In this document: one piece after another, positions 48,516 to 60,195 of the stretch
Layout: each line of letters begins with the position of its first letter
Numbering within the stretch: the first letter of the stretch is position 1
Source of the DNA: Paragonimus westermani
Lineage: Eukaryota; Platyhelminthes; Trematoda; Plagiorchiida; Troglotrematidae
DNA: 64,000 nucleotides
NCBI GenBank assembly: GCA_008508345.1
Contig: QNGE01000991.1
Span: 63,268-127,267, forward strand
Direction of reading: 5' to 3'
Position numbers and translations under genes: made by a program
The notes under the pieces: generated by a model
The model's database searches: none
What the model was told of the DNA's origin: nothing
Seen by the model: the letters and a program-made list of their open reading frames with translations, nothing else

Positions 48516-49799
48516 GCTGTTCATCTCGCATAGACGTGCGTGTACCTTACCCGTTCATTGAACCTAATTTTACAGGGTGGTTCAATCGTCACGATTCAGG
48601 CTGCCAACTGTATTTTACGACGTGTGAGTGTGTATGGATCGCTTTTACGACCACCGCCCAATCCCGTACCGCCAAACCGCAATCTGATGTTGGAAGTCAG
48701 GTTAAACCTCAAAAAGCCACGTAATAAACAACTTCTGCCAGTACCAGTGCGCTCCACAAAAATTCACACACACAGGCCTTGTGTGCAAGGCACACGTGCT
48801 GACCAACAGGTCACATGCTTCCTGACCTGTATGTGGACATTTGCGTGTCGCGGGCATATCAGCTGTTTGTGTGCCTCGGCCGGTCAAATCTGTTCTCGAT
48901 CATTCCCAAACTTTCGGACCTGACCGCTTGTGGTCTGTGGCGTCGTGCTACCACGGATTGTTCAGTGGGGCAGCCTGGTTCTCCAATGTGGGTAGGCATA
49001 GTGCAATAGGTGTACGAATCGGAACAAAAATTGCCCGCGAGGGACCAAGCAAATGAGCTAACAAGATCCTATTTGGAAGCAAGCAGGAAACAACCAAGGA
49101 GAGGTGAAAAACTTGAGTTAAACACAAAGATAAACGCGGAACGACGCCCTGAAGATTTACTAGATCAGACAACACAAACCTTCAGATCAAACGACCTGGA
49201 AAAATTCGTACACAACTGTAAAGTAGCACAGAAGCGCTGCTTGAGGCTGTGTGATCGGTGAAAAAGTGGTAGCTGCAAGCTGAAGGAATGAGTATGAGTG
49301 CATAACTCAGGTGTTTAGAGGCATGGCACAAACCCTGACGATTGATCAACAGATCCTCATCAAATTCCAAAATATTTTGGCTACGAACATTCACACGCAT
49401 GCCACTGGAAGTTGTCGATCATTGAAGTCACGCGATAACAGAAGTAAGATTCTGTTACCGGCATACGTACCAACAATTCCTTCAACCACTTCAACGAACG
49501 TCGTTCGAACATATTCTCAGGCTTTCTTTTTTGTATAGAACGGTATAAAGTTTATTACGACTGCAGACGAACTGGAACACACTTAATGACTGAGGAAGCT
49601 TTCGGCAGTGGTTCCTAATAGATGGGTCTCCTCCTGAAGTTGAGCCACGATACATTCTTGCGAGTACCGTTACGTGAATGGGTAAAAAATAGGCAAAAAT
49701 GAATTTTGTGAAATTTCTCAGCTGCATAATAGGCACAGGGAAAGCAGTGTCGCACAACCTACACCTTTGTTTGTGAACAGTACAGCACGAATCGCAAGG
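48516..49799. other. Non-coding stretch, no gene recognised
   Basis: Overlapping frames of 60-127 codons occur on both strands around 48290-49261, but none shows a known domain. I treat them as chance. Confidence 0.4.
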
Positions 49800-49975
49800 G
49801 ACAGTTCTCAACGCCAGGAAATCGACGGACAAGGAGCGAATATTGAAACTGTGTGTGTGAACTGTGTGGGACGTGTCATCAAGGCAAATGACAATGCGCT
49901 GCTGTACAGCGGGTGCAAATACACGTCAGCCATGCAAACTAATGTTCGCGTTCGTTGTTTACAATAAGTAACTCC
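49800..49975 (+). repeat. R3 repeat copy
   Basis: Shares cgacggacaag, tgtgtgtgaact, aaggcaaatgacaa and acacgtcagccatgcaaac in order with the copies at 12290-12475 and 60610-60785. It ends near tgttcgcgttcgttgtttac. Confidence 0.6.
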
Positions 49976-52019
49976 CCAGGTCAGACGTTTTTATGGTCAC
50001 AACAGTGGTTGGCGTCAATTGAACTCAGTTCGCTCGCTCGGGGGATAAGTATGTTGTCATTCTAGTCAGCAGGAATTATCCGATTTGCAGAAATTTCAGT
50101 ACGAGCCTATTAATTACGAAATGAAACCAAATTATTTTTCATTCCGAAAAGCACAGAATAAATGTGTTACCTCCAAAGTACTGCCCTGTTAGCAAAACTA
50201 GCATGCCTAACTGACACGATTAGCCACTTTAATGAACTCAATTTTCACACGCGTGGAATCGTGACAAAACTTTTGCTGATGTAAAGGAAAATAAAGCTCT
50301 GTTCAGAAGGAAAATGTCTGGGGAGAAAAATGTCAAGAGGTCACGTGTCCGCACTTTAAATATTAAGGATAATCCAGGAAGGTACTTCCGAAATATCGCT
50401 GAATGAACTAGGGTCCATGACACAAAAACATTCAACATCAGATGAATTGTGACCTGAAAAGGATTGATGGTCTCCGAATTGAGAGTTTGTTCAAAAACAC
50501 GTCTGAGGTGGAATGCTCAGCGAATTTGGATAAAAATAATCAAACGGCAAGGAGACCAAACTTAAAGAGTAAAGTTTACAGCAGTGTCATGAGCTAGGAG
50601 TAATAATCACGGATAAAGCAAGACCGGTAAAAATGATACTATAGGACATCCAGCAGATATAACCGATTAACCGAAGCTTGAGGCCCAACAACCACAACCT
50701 TAGTGGTATTCATCTGGAATATTCATTCAGGCGCGAGATCTGCTAGCAAATGTAAGTGACGCCCAACTGTTTTCAACATTTTCCGGCATCCATCAACAAT
50801 AAACAACAAGTATAAACAGTAAGTGCAATCTGTGTTAAGGTGGCGGAAATACGAATAACGCATATTCACCACTCCGTATCAGAGGAGGCCAAATGGAAGT
50901 GATTGAAGAGAGATCCTTATTAGAAAGTAAACATACTTGTGTGAATCAGACTGAACAAACTTGTTCACAAACAGCCCTCCATCCACTTCCGTACATTCAA
51001 CGATTATCTAAGGTCGACTTGAACGACGACAAGATGGGTGGGTGCACCGGCTCAAATGTGTGTCTGACCCTCATGTCCGAATCCAATTTCTCCTGACAAA
51101 CGCAGACAGCAGCAATCGTTTTAAGCCACGTTACACTGCACTTAGCTCTGTGAGTAGTGTTTCAGATTCCCTACAGCCGACCTTGATAGATGAAATTGTT
51201 CTGAGTCGAGTAGTATGTTGACTGGATGGCTGAGCAGTATTCAGTATAGTTTACATAAGCAACAGGTACTAAGAAGAAAACAACAATAGCAATAACTAAC
51301 TGCTTAGTTCACTTGGGATACTCAGTCACTGCAAACGCAAAAACTGTGCCGTAATGTGAGTGCAAGCCGTGCCGTTTTCGTATCAAAGTCGAGTCAATGA
51401 ACTGGTGAGAACTGTTCATGTCCACTCTTGTACAACAGTGCAGGTTGATAAGGGAATTGTGCAGCTCGAAAAACACGGCAGTTTCGAGCCCACCTTTGAA
51501 AATCCGTGGCCTGAAATAAATGGACTTATTGAGGCATGACACAAAGCGCGTCAATCCAGTATTTAGTACCACCGGAGCCACATGGACAATAAGGAGGAAG
51601 CGGGTAGTTTTGCGGTATAAACTGCTCTTTAAAAACAACAACACAGTATGGTCGAATCAAACCCGAACGAGGTAAATTTGTTAACAAGCAATGCAAAAAG
51701 GCATGAGCGTAAGGACTCGCCTCGTTGAAGACAGTTGGTACCCACCTATAGACTAGTACACGGTCTGATATTAGGCTTGTTGAACAAAACTGGTAAGGCA
51801 TTAGATTTCAGGCCAACGATTCATCGCATAAGATAAATACTGCTGTAATGTAGAATTTTGTTACAAGCCTCTTTCTATCAGAGCAAACGATTCAAGAGAG
51901 TGAGAGAAGGAGGAACCGTTCGATACGTCCGCAATACTCTAGAGCGAGAAGAAGGAACAACTTTAGAAAGGTCCGCCATCACACCTATTTACTAACCAAA
52001 TTACTTCGCTCGGGGGGGT
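49976..52019. other. Non-coding stretch, no gene recognised
   Basis: No known domain or listed repeat family was recognised in this stretch. All open frames are short. Confidence 0.4.
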
Positions 52020-52130
52020 CAGTAAGACCGAATGAGCTTCCTCCAGAGGAAGGCCACCCGAGGTGGTTGAAACGTAAAATATTACAATTTGTCCGTAACG
52101 TTGTGTTATTCCCAATCTGTTTATCAATAA
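52020..52130 (+). repeat. Possible Penelope-like element 3' tail remnant
   Basis: gaggaaggccacccgaggtg followed by gttgaaacgt has the layout of the PLE tail at 23017-23049 (a short foldback followed by tcgaaacgt). It is followed by ttattcccaatctgtttat, which recurs at 4577-4595. No coding part is preserved next to it. Confidence 0.35.
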
Positions 52131-53944
52131 CATGTTAAACACGACGCCCAAGCTGTTCAACTTCGTTCGTACTAAATTTGGTGCGGACATCTTAAAACTG
52201 ATTAACCCAAGAATTAAGTCGACATTCCGATAGCTAACTTTGTGACCGCGATTGCGATGGATGTTTGATCGTGCACCTCTTACAAGTTACGGAACAAATC
52301 AGGCGGATAGGGAGGTTATCTATCTATTTGGTAGACAAGTTTCCTCCAATTCTGTAAGGAAGTAGGGAAGGAACACATGACCCACAATGTGTGTTTACGT
52401 GTGCAATTGTGTAATCGTAGGAAACCGCAGACGCAGCTGTCTTTTAAAGCATCGGTCTAAAATGAAACGAAAGCTGACTCACACAGAAACGGTTCGGCTG
52501 GGTTGGAAACAATTATTGACTGGTGTTATAAGCCACATAGATAACGTTCGGTGCGCCAAAACTGGTAAAGTATATTAGTACACTTTTAGGTATGTGAAAT
52601 GTACATTCATCGAACGTGAACTAAAGTTCCCAATTAGACATTATTCAATCCTGTCGACCGAAACCCACGTAACGTTCAACAATATTAGCCTTGAGGTGGA
52701 TAAAGTTGTTGCTTTTTTCAGAACCTCCGTAATCAGTAGATCAGATCAAATGTTATGCATCTTTTCTGATAATTTCAATCGTCCTGATATCAGGCTCCTA
52801 AGAACACTCGATAAGTACAACATTGCAAATTCCTCGATAAGAATGTAGGCCAAATTAAACAAGGTTCTGATGGTAACTATCAAATGTTTTCACTATGCCA
52901 ACGTGCATAATTAGGATGCTCAGATCATTCGCTTATCAAAATTTGCGTGACAATTTACCGCAAGATGAGTCATCCATCTCTGACCGGACGTGGTCGCAAA
53001 CGACGACATAGAAAACGTTAGGTAACTCACAGTAACTCAAGGATACGGTTAATTCATGAAACTTGAATCACTGCCGGATGAATATAGATCTTTACACTGG
53101 AATGATCTGGCAATGTACCTTAAAGTTTGCCTCGGTATTCGCTGTTTCCGGGGGGACACCCCCAAAAATGCGGTAATAGATTCTCTTCCCTAAAACCACG
53201 AAAACGAAGACGAAAGAAACAGATTGTTTCCAAAACTAAAAGCCCTGTAATTCTTAATGGTCCGATAAAACTGAGATGACTGAACTCCGTGTACGTCAAC
53301 GCACTTCGGGGTGACAAAGGTTACCGGAACACGTATGGAAGGTTCTGAGGCGACCAAATGATGGCAGCTACATGAAAACGTTTCTATTGCCGACACTGAG
53401 GGATTCAATCACGAAATTATTGGCAATATTTTAAAACTCTCAACAGATTCAGCCGTGACCACTGAGTTAGGCCATGCATTCCAGTGTGAACAGATCACAA
53501 TTGTGAAACAGCTCTGTTCGCAAAGTAACTTGTCTATTCCATTCCCTCAAACGTTCGTCCTTTTTTAGTGGGAGAAAATGCGTCAATGTCGGGATGTGGG
53601 GTATTTTACACGTAAGAATTAGGTGTCTCCTGAGATGTGCGTAATCCGTTGAGCATTGGCCTAATCCTGCCAGTTTGCCGGGTAGGAGGTATTCCCGAGC
53701 CCCATAATTCTTCTGGTGGCTCATCTCTGAACACTTCTAAAAGGTGCCAAATCCTTCTCAAGATAAAGACGACAGACCTGTATGTTCTCTTTCAGGTGTG
53801 GGTGGATATGGATATAAACATTGTAGCAAACGCCTCAGGGTGGAAGGTTCTATGAATTCCTTTCAGAAGACTCAACATATGTTCCTTTAGCAATGACACT
53901 GCAGTTTGTAGACAAATTCGAACGGTCTGTCATCATGGCCCCCT
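52131..53944. other. Non-coding stretch, no gene recognised
   Basis: No recognised domain is present; frames are short and unrelated to known families. Part of it may be 3' LINE DNA belonging to the RT fragment at 53.9-54.5 kb, but I cannot show this. Confidence 0.4.
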
Positions 53945-54520
53945 AGGCCTTGTTTGCATACTGACACGAGCAGCTTTGTTGATGACGAATGTACATGACT
54001 TTACAACTGTTAACACTGAACAACAGGTTATTTTCTATGGACCACTGGTTTAGATAGTTCAAATAGTTTTTTGAAGTTTCCACACCTTCCGGGCACCAGA
54101 GCTTTGTATCATCAATGTAGAGCACCATGGGTGACGTGACTATACTCGGTAGTTCAAGAAGGAAAATGATGACGGAGATCCTAAGATTTATCCTTGTAGA
54201 ACGCTGCAGAGAACCACTTTGGTAGCCGTCCAATCACCTCGACGTCGAATCTAGGTTCAGTCAGATAATCCTCAAGCCACGTGAGTAAGTACTCAACAAG
54301 GCCGTAACTAATGAGTTTCCGCAGCAAGATGGAGTGATCAGTGATGTCAAGAGCTTTGGAAAAGTCAACATAAACCACGCCAATGGCCAACCTTGCGTCG
54401 GCAACTCTGGTGTGACACGGCTTGTCCGCATTGAACGAGCAGTCAGAAGATCGTTACCTGTCAGTAAATACGTTAAAGATGCTCTGTTTTCGTGGTAATG
54501 GCAGTCGTCCAGCAAACCTT
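53945..54520 (-). pseudogene. Reverse transcriptase fragment of a CR1/jockey-like LINE
   Basis: On the minus strand VVYVDFSKALDITDHSILLR (DFSKALD at 54366-54346) is the RT block with the first catalytic Asp. It is followed by YGLVEYLLTWLEDYL. After a frame change near 54220, LYIDDTKLW (YIDD at 54119-54108) gives the second catalytic motif, then NYLNQWSIENNLLFSVNSCK with VMYI. The VDFSKAFD..DH and DDTKLW wording is that of CR1/jockey-type LINEs, a different group from the RTE elements at 9-16 kb. Only a central RT piece remains, with a frameshift and no endonuclease nearby. Confidence 0.78.
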
Positions 54521-55551
54521 GGAGAAGCATATGGAGTCATACTCAGAGATAGTTACATATTCCCAGCGAGTTGTCGCTTAAATATTTGTCATATTATGTA
54601 CTGGCCCTTCATGTGAATGAAGCTTTTATGGTCAGAAGATTGGCCTTCAGTGTGGTTTGTTTGAAATGCATTTTTTATCACGCCTTATCCTAATTCAACA
54701 TTTAGTAACATCTGCATGATCCCTGATTTGTGATACGACTGCTCTATTGTGGTATGTCGGAGCCTACCGGAGAAAAACATCAAGCACCTAAACAACCTCA
54801 TACAATTTTTTGGTCCAATGCAGCGTCATCACACACACGCACACTTATCACAACATTGAATTGCATCCGAGAGCGTGGATGCAGCTTGCCGACAGAACCC
54901 TTCGTGATAACAGTCATCTTCTATGTCCAAACCTAACCCAATCATTATCTAGTCCTATTAGTTAGCACATGCTTGAGACCAAGTCATTACTCTCCATCTC
55001 ATAATAAATTGTGAACAATCGGTAATGTGTTTTATTATTGGCGCTTCATTTCTGGCACACAAGTTTCTTCTGGCCAGAAACGTAACCAATAAAACAAATT
55101 ACCGTTTATATACAAGGTTTCCGAAATCATCCAATCCCGTTGCACCACCATCCCTAACACCCTCCACATATGTACCTAAGTCAATCCTTCGGTGATCCGT
55201 TTAGCTAATCATGAACCTATTTTTTTGGAGCTTACCGAAAGTCATAATGTATTTTTCAAAATCCTTCATCATGTCGAGTTTACAAGATTAAATTCACTTT
55301 TTTAATTTGCTGTACTGCTAAGCATGTGAATGTATCGGGAGCTGAAATTTCAAACATCAAAATCTACGAAACAAACTCTTGATTTGGCTTCAGTTTATAG
55401 CTAATGCATGGCGTGAGCACATCACGAGAGCCAATTCGCAACACGATGAACGCTAAAATGAGGGTAGCTGAATAGAACTGCGAATTCCTCAGCTCTTCCC
55501 ATCCATACACTGGGCCCAAAAACTGCTCCAATCTCAAGAATTCGTACACTA
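54521..55551. other. Non-coding stretch, no gene recognised
   Basis: Nothing recognised. The left edge may contain upstream parts of the CR1/jockey-like RT too decayed to read. Confidence 0.4.
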
Positions 55552-56079
55552 TGTAGCGAGAGGGCGTCCAATAAAGCACAATCTTTATTGTCCAAATCGC
55601 CAGTCACAGGCAACGCGTGCTCTCTCATTTATGAGTCATAATTCCAACCCGCAGCAACCCCCGGTTTCCGTTCACACGTCGTGTGCACTTCTGACCGGTT
55701 CACGTGTGTGACCGGTGCCTTCTATCGGAGGGTTTTCCGCTTGCCATTCCTCGTCTGTTTGTCCGATTTCGTTGCGCGATGGCTCGTCCGGCTGCTCGTG
55801 CTGTCCGCCATCCACCCAGTGTTGGCCTTGACCGTATTCCAACATCGTGTCGAGATGTTCCTCTAAATGTTGGAAAAACCACGCCTCCGATCTGGCCGTC
55901 TGTCGTATTTCGCCTGCCCTGCCTCGCCCGTTGGTCCGATCCAGTCGAGCGATGACTCATCCGGTCGCGCACGTTGTCCTTGATCCGATCGCGGCAGGTT
56001 TTCGAACGTACCTCCCCGCGTTGAGGTATTCGGCCGAGCGTTCGAAAACTCCCACCTCCGACCTGACAATCCACCACAA
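55552..56079 (-). repeat. R1 repeat, full copy (arm 1 of near-identical inverted pair)
   Basis: This 528-bp copy is the reverse complement of 58788-59315 with very few differences (for example tgatccgatcg here against tgactcgatcg in the other, near 55980). It holds two 173-bp units; cctcg starts at 55749 and at 55922 mark the period. One end carries the palindrome AATAAAGCACAATCTTTATT (55570-55589), giving a poly(A) signal on each strand. Frames up to 157 codons cross it on both strands, but they have no known domain. Confidence 0.92.
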
Positions 56080-56357
56080 CTATACAAGAAGCAAGCACAA
56101 GGAACCTAAGTGGTCGACTCTGGTGACTGTTCCCAACATTCGCACACCGATATGATCGACTCATCATGCCCACATATAATGACTATTTTCCCAGCACATG
56201 GATTTCGCATTACGCGACACCCATGTAACCCACGCCCATCAATATCAAACTGTCTATATTGTAATGCGATTTCAATTGACTAGTCGGAGGTTTGGCTGAT
56301 ATAGACTGAGAACTGTTCGTATTTGTTCACAGCCTTACCATACAGTAAAGCTGTTTG
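56080..56357. other. Spacer, nothing recognised
   Basis: This is unique-looking DNA between an R1 copy and a SINE1 copy. No gene was seen. Confidence 0.4.
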
Positions 56358-56564
56358 ATCAGCCCCTTCCAAGAAATGCATCAGAGTCGATGCCAACCCG
56401 TGTCAGAGCCCGTTTGTAATAGTGCAAATCCTTACCACGACCTATGATACGGACCCTGCTTCACGTTCACATAAAGCGACCACAATAACCACTGATTCGC
56501 TGGCTTCCCAAACCGAAGTACCTCAGAGGTAAACTCTCAACCATATTCACTTGCGAGCCTAAGG
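56358..56564 (-). repeat. SINE1 copy, diverged
   Basis: taatagtgcaaatccttacc, acgacctatgatacggaccc, aataaccactgattcgctgg and ctcaaccatattcacttgcg follow minus-strand SINE1 from body through B and A boxes to the 5' end. Substitutions are frequent, so this is an old insertion. Confidence 0.7.
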
Positions 56565-57849
56565 GTGGTAATGTCCTAACTCAACCAGTTTTGTAAATGC
56601 GTTACTATGAGGTGCGTAAAAAGCAAACTTTTTTAAGTAAGACATGTCGATAATAAAACCGTGTCTGCAGGTAAAACTTTCAGAGGAAAATGACCGTTTC
56701 AAATACTCTGGTAGAAAGGACCGTAGAGAACATCGACACTTTCGGAGGACAACGGTCAAGCCCAGTAACTTTTCAGCACTACTGAGCATAGAAACACTTC
56801 AACGTCTACAGCGTCTAGACATCCTTCTTTGGTCACTGGTTCGATCTCAGTCGAAGCTCAGATCTTTTGCAATTACGTCTCATTTAAATTGTTAAGTCTG
56901 CTACGCTACTTATCAGTACAACAATCCCTAAGTGCACACATACACAGGATAATAACTTAACATGTGCGTCTCGTACGTTTTGCTGCTTATGACGCAGAGA
57001 CACAGAAAAGCAAATACGGACTGATCTGTGAACTCACATGGACATACGAATTGAGACTTAGTTTGCGTCGTCGTGTGTGTGTTGGACACAAGCGCTTTGC
57101 TACCTGCTCTACACTTCATATTCACACAAACGAAAACCCATAGTCGAATGGTATCGTGACTGACACTATGGTCTTATGTGGCATCCAGTCAGTATACAAC
57201 CATGTCAGTTTGTGACGCAAGTTGGATTGTAGTTATAGAAACGTAGTTATTTAATCCACATTGCAGATTGCCACTTTTGATGTTTTCTTGTTACTGTGGA
57301 TGTTCACGAACTTTGTTCGATGACCGTTATCCACCAGAGTTATTTTTAATAAGACCTCCCCCAATCGATCTGTTGTGCACACCTATCTGGCTCCTTGAAA
57401 TAGGATTCGCATCAAACCTTGTTTGTAGGCAACTGGTACAAAGTTAGGGAACTGCAAATATATCCGCTCTATGTAGGTTTACGATTGGTAGACCACTGCA
57501 ATGTTCTGTCTCGAAATTAAGTAGTAAGAATGTCTAAGAATGACAAGCGATCCTTGACCTCCGCCTCATCAGATACGGTGAGAATGCATTATGTGAGTTC
57601 AATACATTATCAATTAAAGAATATTCAATAAATTTGCAACACCATCTACGTGAATTCTGTGGGGCTTGAAACGAGAAAGTTTGAAGAAATTGTCTTCTAG
57701 GTATTCCCAAGGATACATCTGTCAATGTGGAATCCAACGGGTTATCCATAGCTACACTACCAATTTATCTTTTAATTTAGTCCCCCGAATTCAATGGAAC
57801 GTATTTATCTGCAAAAAAGTAAGATAGTTTTATTACGTTCAGATTTACA
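56565..57849. other. Non-coding stretch, no gene recognised
   Basis: No recognised domain or listed repeat was found here. Open frames reach only about 83 codons. Confidence 0.4.
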
Positions 57850-58153
57850 ATTTGACTGGATGTAGAGTTTAGATGAGACTTAATTGCAAAAAATCTTGAC
57901 TTCGGCTAGACCCGAACATGCGACAGAAAACAGCATGCCCAAACGTGGCAAGCGTCCGAATTGCTGAACTACAAAGCCACGCCAGAAGTTCAGAAGTTTC
58001 ACATTTGGACTCAGTCACCCGCATAATCCACTGTCATGTGAAATCCACCAAATAATCCGGTTGATTGACTTCCCAACCAAGATGGGCAGTTTCCGCTGAA
58101 ATCCACAAACGTCACCGTAGGTCATGGAAATCGTATTACTTATAAGTAGCGTG
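57850..58153 (-). repeat. SINE2 copy
   Basis: Aligns with 44610-44905 through tagatgagacttaattgcaa, aagccacgccagaagttcag, tcatgtgaaatccaccaaat and aaatccacaaacgtcaccgt. The B-box-like gttcgggtcta lies at 57917-57907 on the minus strand and the A-box-like region (agttcagcaattcgg) at 57969-57955. Confidence 0.65.
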
Positions 58154-58154
58154 G

Positions 58155-58225
58155 TAAATTTCATCATTTAGATGAGATCCAATCGCGAAAAATCCGTCGC
58201 TAGTTCGAATCCACCCAGAGCCCAT
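58155..58225 (-). repeat. SINE2 fragment next to the full copy
   Basis: tttagatgagatccaatcgc, gaaaaatccg and ctagttcgaatccaccc repeat the beginning of the copy at 57850 (tttagatgagacttaattgc, aaaaaatctt). It is adjacent and in the same direction, so it is a tandem partial copy. It has a good B box (ggattcgaacta on the minus strand). Confidence 0.5.
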
Positions 58226-58787
58226 ATTTTTGGGAACCAGGTATCAACCGAATTGTTAAGTCCACCAAACTACTTATAACAAGTAGAATTGCCTGAATAG
58301 GCACCCATCACACGAAGCGATACATTGGTGAATACAACCAAGGTCGACTGAGTTCATGCTTTGTAGACTTACTGAAGTGTTCAAAAAATCTGCTAACTCA
58401 AAAGGGCTCTTAACGCAAAGGGGGAGCACAATTCACGAATCGACCTAATGATGTATACCAACCAACCTGTAAGTTTGTAGTGTGTCGAATGGTCCATGGA
58501 CAGTACAAACTGTTATGGTGTACGTGTCTTGTGGGGTTGTGGGGAGTGTCGTAGCCCCAGTGTTTACATGCTCAGTAGTTTGAGTATCTTGCACCAGATT
58601 TCGGAAAGATGTTTGTATGGTATCAATACTTACTATGTTTCTGATATTAATTTTCCGATCGAAAATTGGTTATCGGGACTAAAATTTAACGAGATTTCAC
58701 GTCCACCATGGTCACATAGTAGACTTCCCCTTCGTAGTGATAACACCAGAAGGGTTGTTTGATCTGAGGAAAGCTGAACTGATCATT
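58226..58787. other. Spacer, nothing recognised
   Basis: A plus-strand frame of 88 codons at 58496-58762 has no known domain. Nothing else was seen. Confidence 0.4.
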
Positions 58788-59315
58788 TTGTGGTGGATTG
58801 TCAGGTCGGAGGTGGGAGTTTTCGAACGCTCGGCCGAATACCTCAACGCGGGGAGGTACGTTCGAAAACCTGCCGCGATCGAGTCAAGGACAACGTGCGC
58901 GACCGGATGAGTCATCGCTCGACTGGATCGGACCAACGGGCGAGGCAGGGCAGGCGAAATACGACAGACGGCCAGATCGGAGGCGTGGTTTTTCCAACAT
59001 TTAGAGGAACATCTCGACACGATGTTGGAATACGGTCAAGGCCAACACTGGGTGGATGGCGGACAGCACGAGCAGCCGGACGAGCCATCGCGCAACGAAA
59101 TCGGACAAACAGACGAGGAATGGCAAGCGGAAAACCCTCCGATAGAAGGCACCGGTCACACACGTGAACCGGTCAGAAGTGCACACGACGTGTGAACGGA
59201 AACCGGGGGTTGCTGCGGGTTGGAATTATGACTCATAAATGAGAGAGCACGCGTTGCCTGTGACTGGCGATTTGGACAATAAAGATTGTGCTTTATTGGA
59301 CGCCTTCTCGCTACA
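58788..59315 (+). repeat. R1 repeat, full copy (arm 2 of near-identical inverted pair)
   Basis: The reference R1 copy, 528 bp, starts TTGTGGTGG and ends CTCGCTACA. Two 173-bp units are marked by ccggatgagtcatcgctcga at 58903 and ccggacgagccatcgcgcaa at 59076. The palindrome AATAAAGATTGTGCTTTATT is at 59278-59297. A 125-codon plus-strand frame (58790-59167) is identical in most of its length to one in the other arm, which follows from the DNA identity and is not evidence for a protein. No terminal inverted repeats, A/B boxes or RT domain were found, so the class is unknown. Confidence 0.92.
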
Positions 59316-60096
59316 ATTTCTTTGAGCTCCACGATTACTCTTGTTACGCAAACAAGCAACAATGTGAAGTAGTACACAACTCTGTAAACAGTTACTCCGC
59401 GTTGTCCATTGAGATGAAAGCAAAATCTTTTAGTTGACTATCCAGATTTTTCATCTGAACCTCCGTCTCCAGTCAGTTCCTTTTTTCGATAGCAACTCAA
59501 AGTTTAGACCTTAAAAAAGTACATCCAATCAAGCCCTGATGAACCGAATAATTGATCATTTAAACACTACCTGCTGATTACTGAAATATCGAAATGAACA
59601 GGGAGGCGTGCAAAGAATAAGTTAGTTAAATGAGGAGCTTGGGGAGAAAGAAACAGGCTGAATAAATATGGTATTCGATAGATATGAACGATCAGTAGTT
59701 TACTTGAAAAATGGTCATAAGCTTGGAAGTAGGTAAAAGAAAGGAATTGGGCTGAGACAAACAACACGACTCTGCTATTTTAAAAAAAAAACAGTTTAGA
59801 GAACGCTATGCAAATGTAGTCTTTAACAGGAAGACCAACATACATAACACAGGAACAATAGTATCGACTATGTAGGGCGTAACCAAACGCTTTAACAAAT
59901 GTAAGAGTGTATGAAGTAATGTTAAAGAAAGCGAGACGTTTGACCTCGAGAGACAGTCTGTTAAATTAAGCTGAGAAACTTGGAGTAACACCAGGTATTG
60001 AACCGACCAGAATTCCTCATGTGGGAGCAAACCACTATTTGTCAAACAAACAGGCTCATAATGATATCGAGAGAGAAGAAAGTTGGATTCGGCAGG
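59316..60096. other. Non-coding stretch, no gene recognised
   Basis: No domain or repeat was recognised here. All open frames are short. Confidence 0.4.
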
Positions 60097-60195
60097 TGAT
60101 TGCAGTCACCGCATTCCCGTAGTGTTTTCAACCAGTCCCTTTCTATAAAAATCGGCAGATCCCAGTTTCGTCCCTGTTAGAACCTGTCAACAGTA
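60097..60195 (-). repeat. SINE1 copy, old (left member of a head-to-head pair)
   Basis: tgattgcagtcaccgcattc, ccagtccctttctataaaaa, ccagtttcgtccctgttaga and cctgtcaacagtag match the minus-strand SINE1 body in order. It is truncated just before the tRNA-like part and joined at once to the 5' end of a plus-strand copy. Confidence 0.65.

Noticed and set aside
55700..59167. Frames of 125-157 codons shared by both R1 arms
   Set aside because: Identity follows from the recent DNA duplication. Overlapping frames are open on both strands, the older copies do not keep the frame, and no domain is seen.
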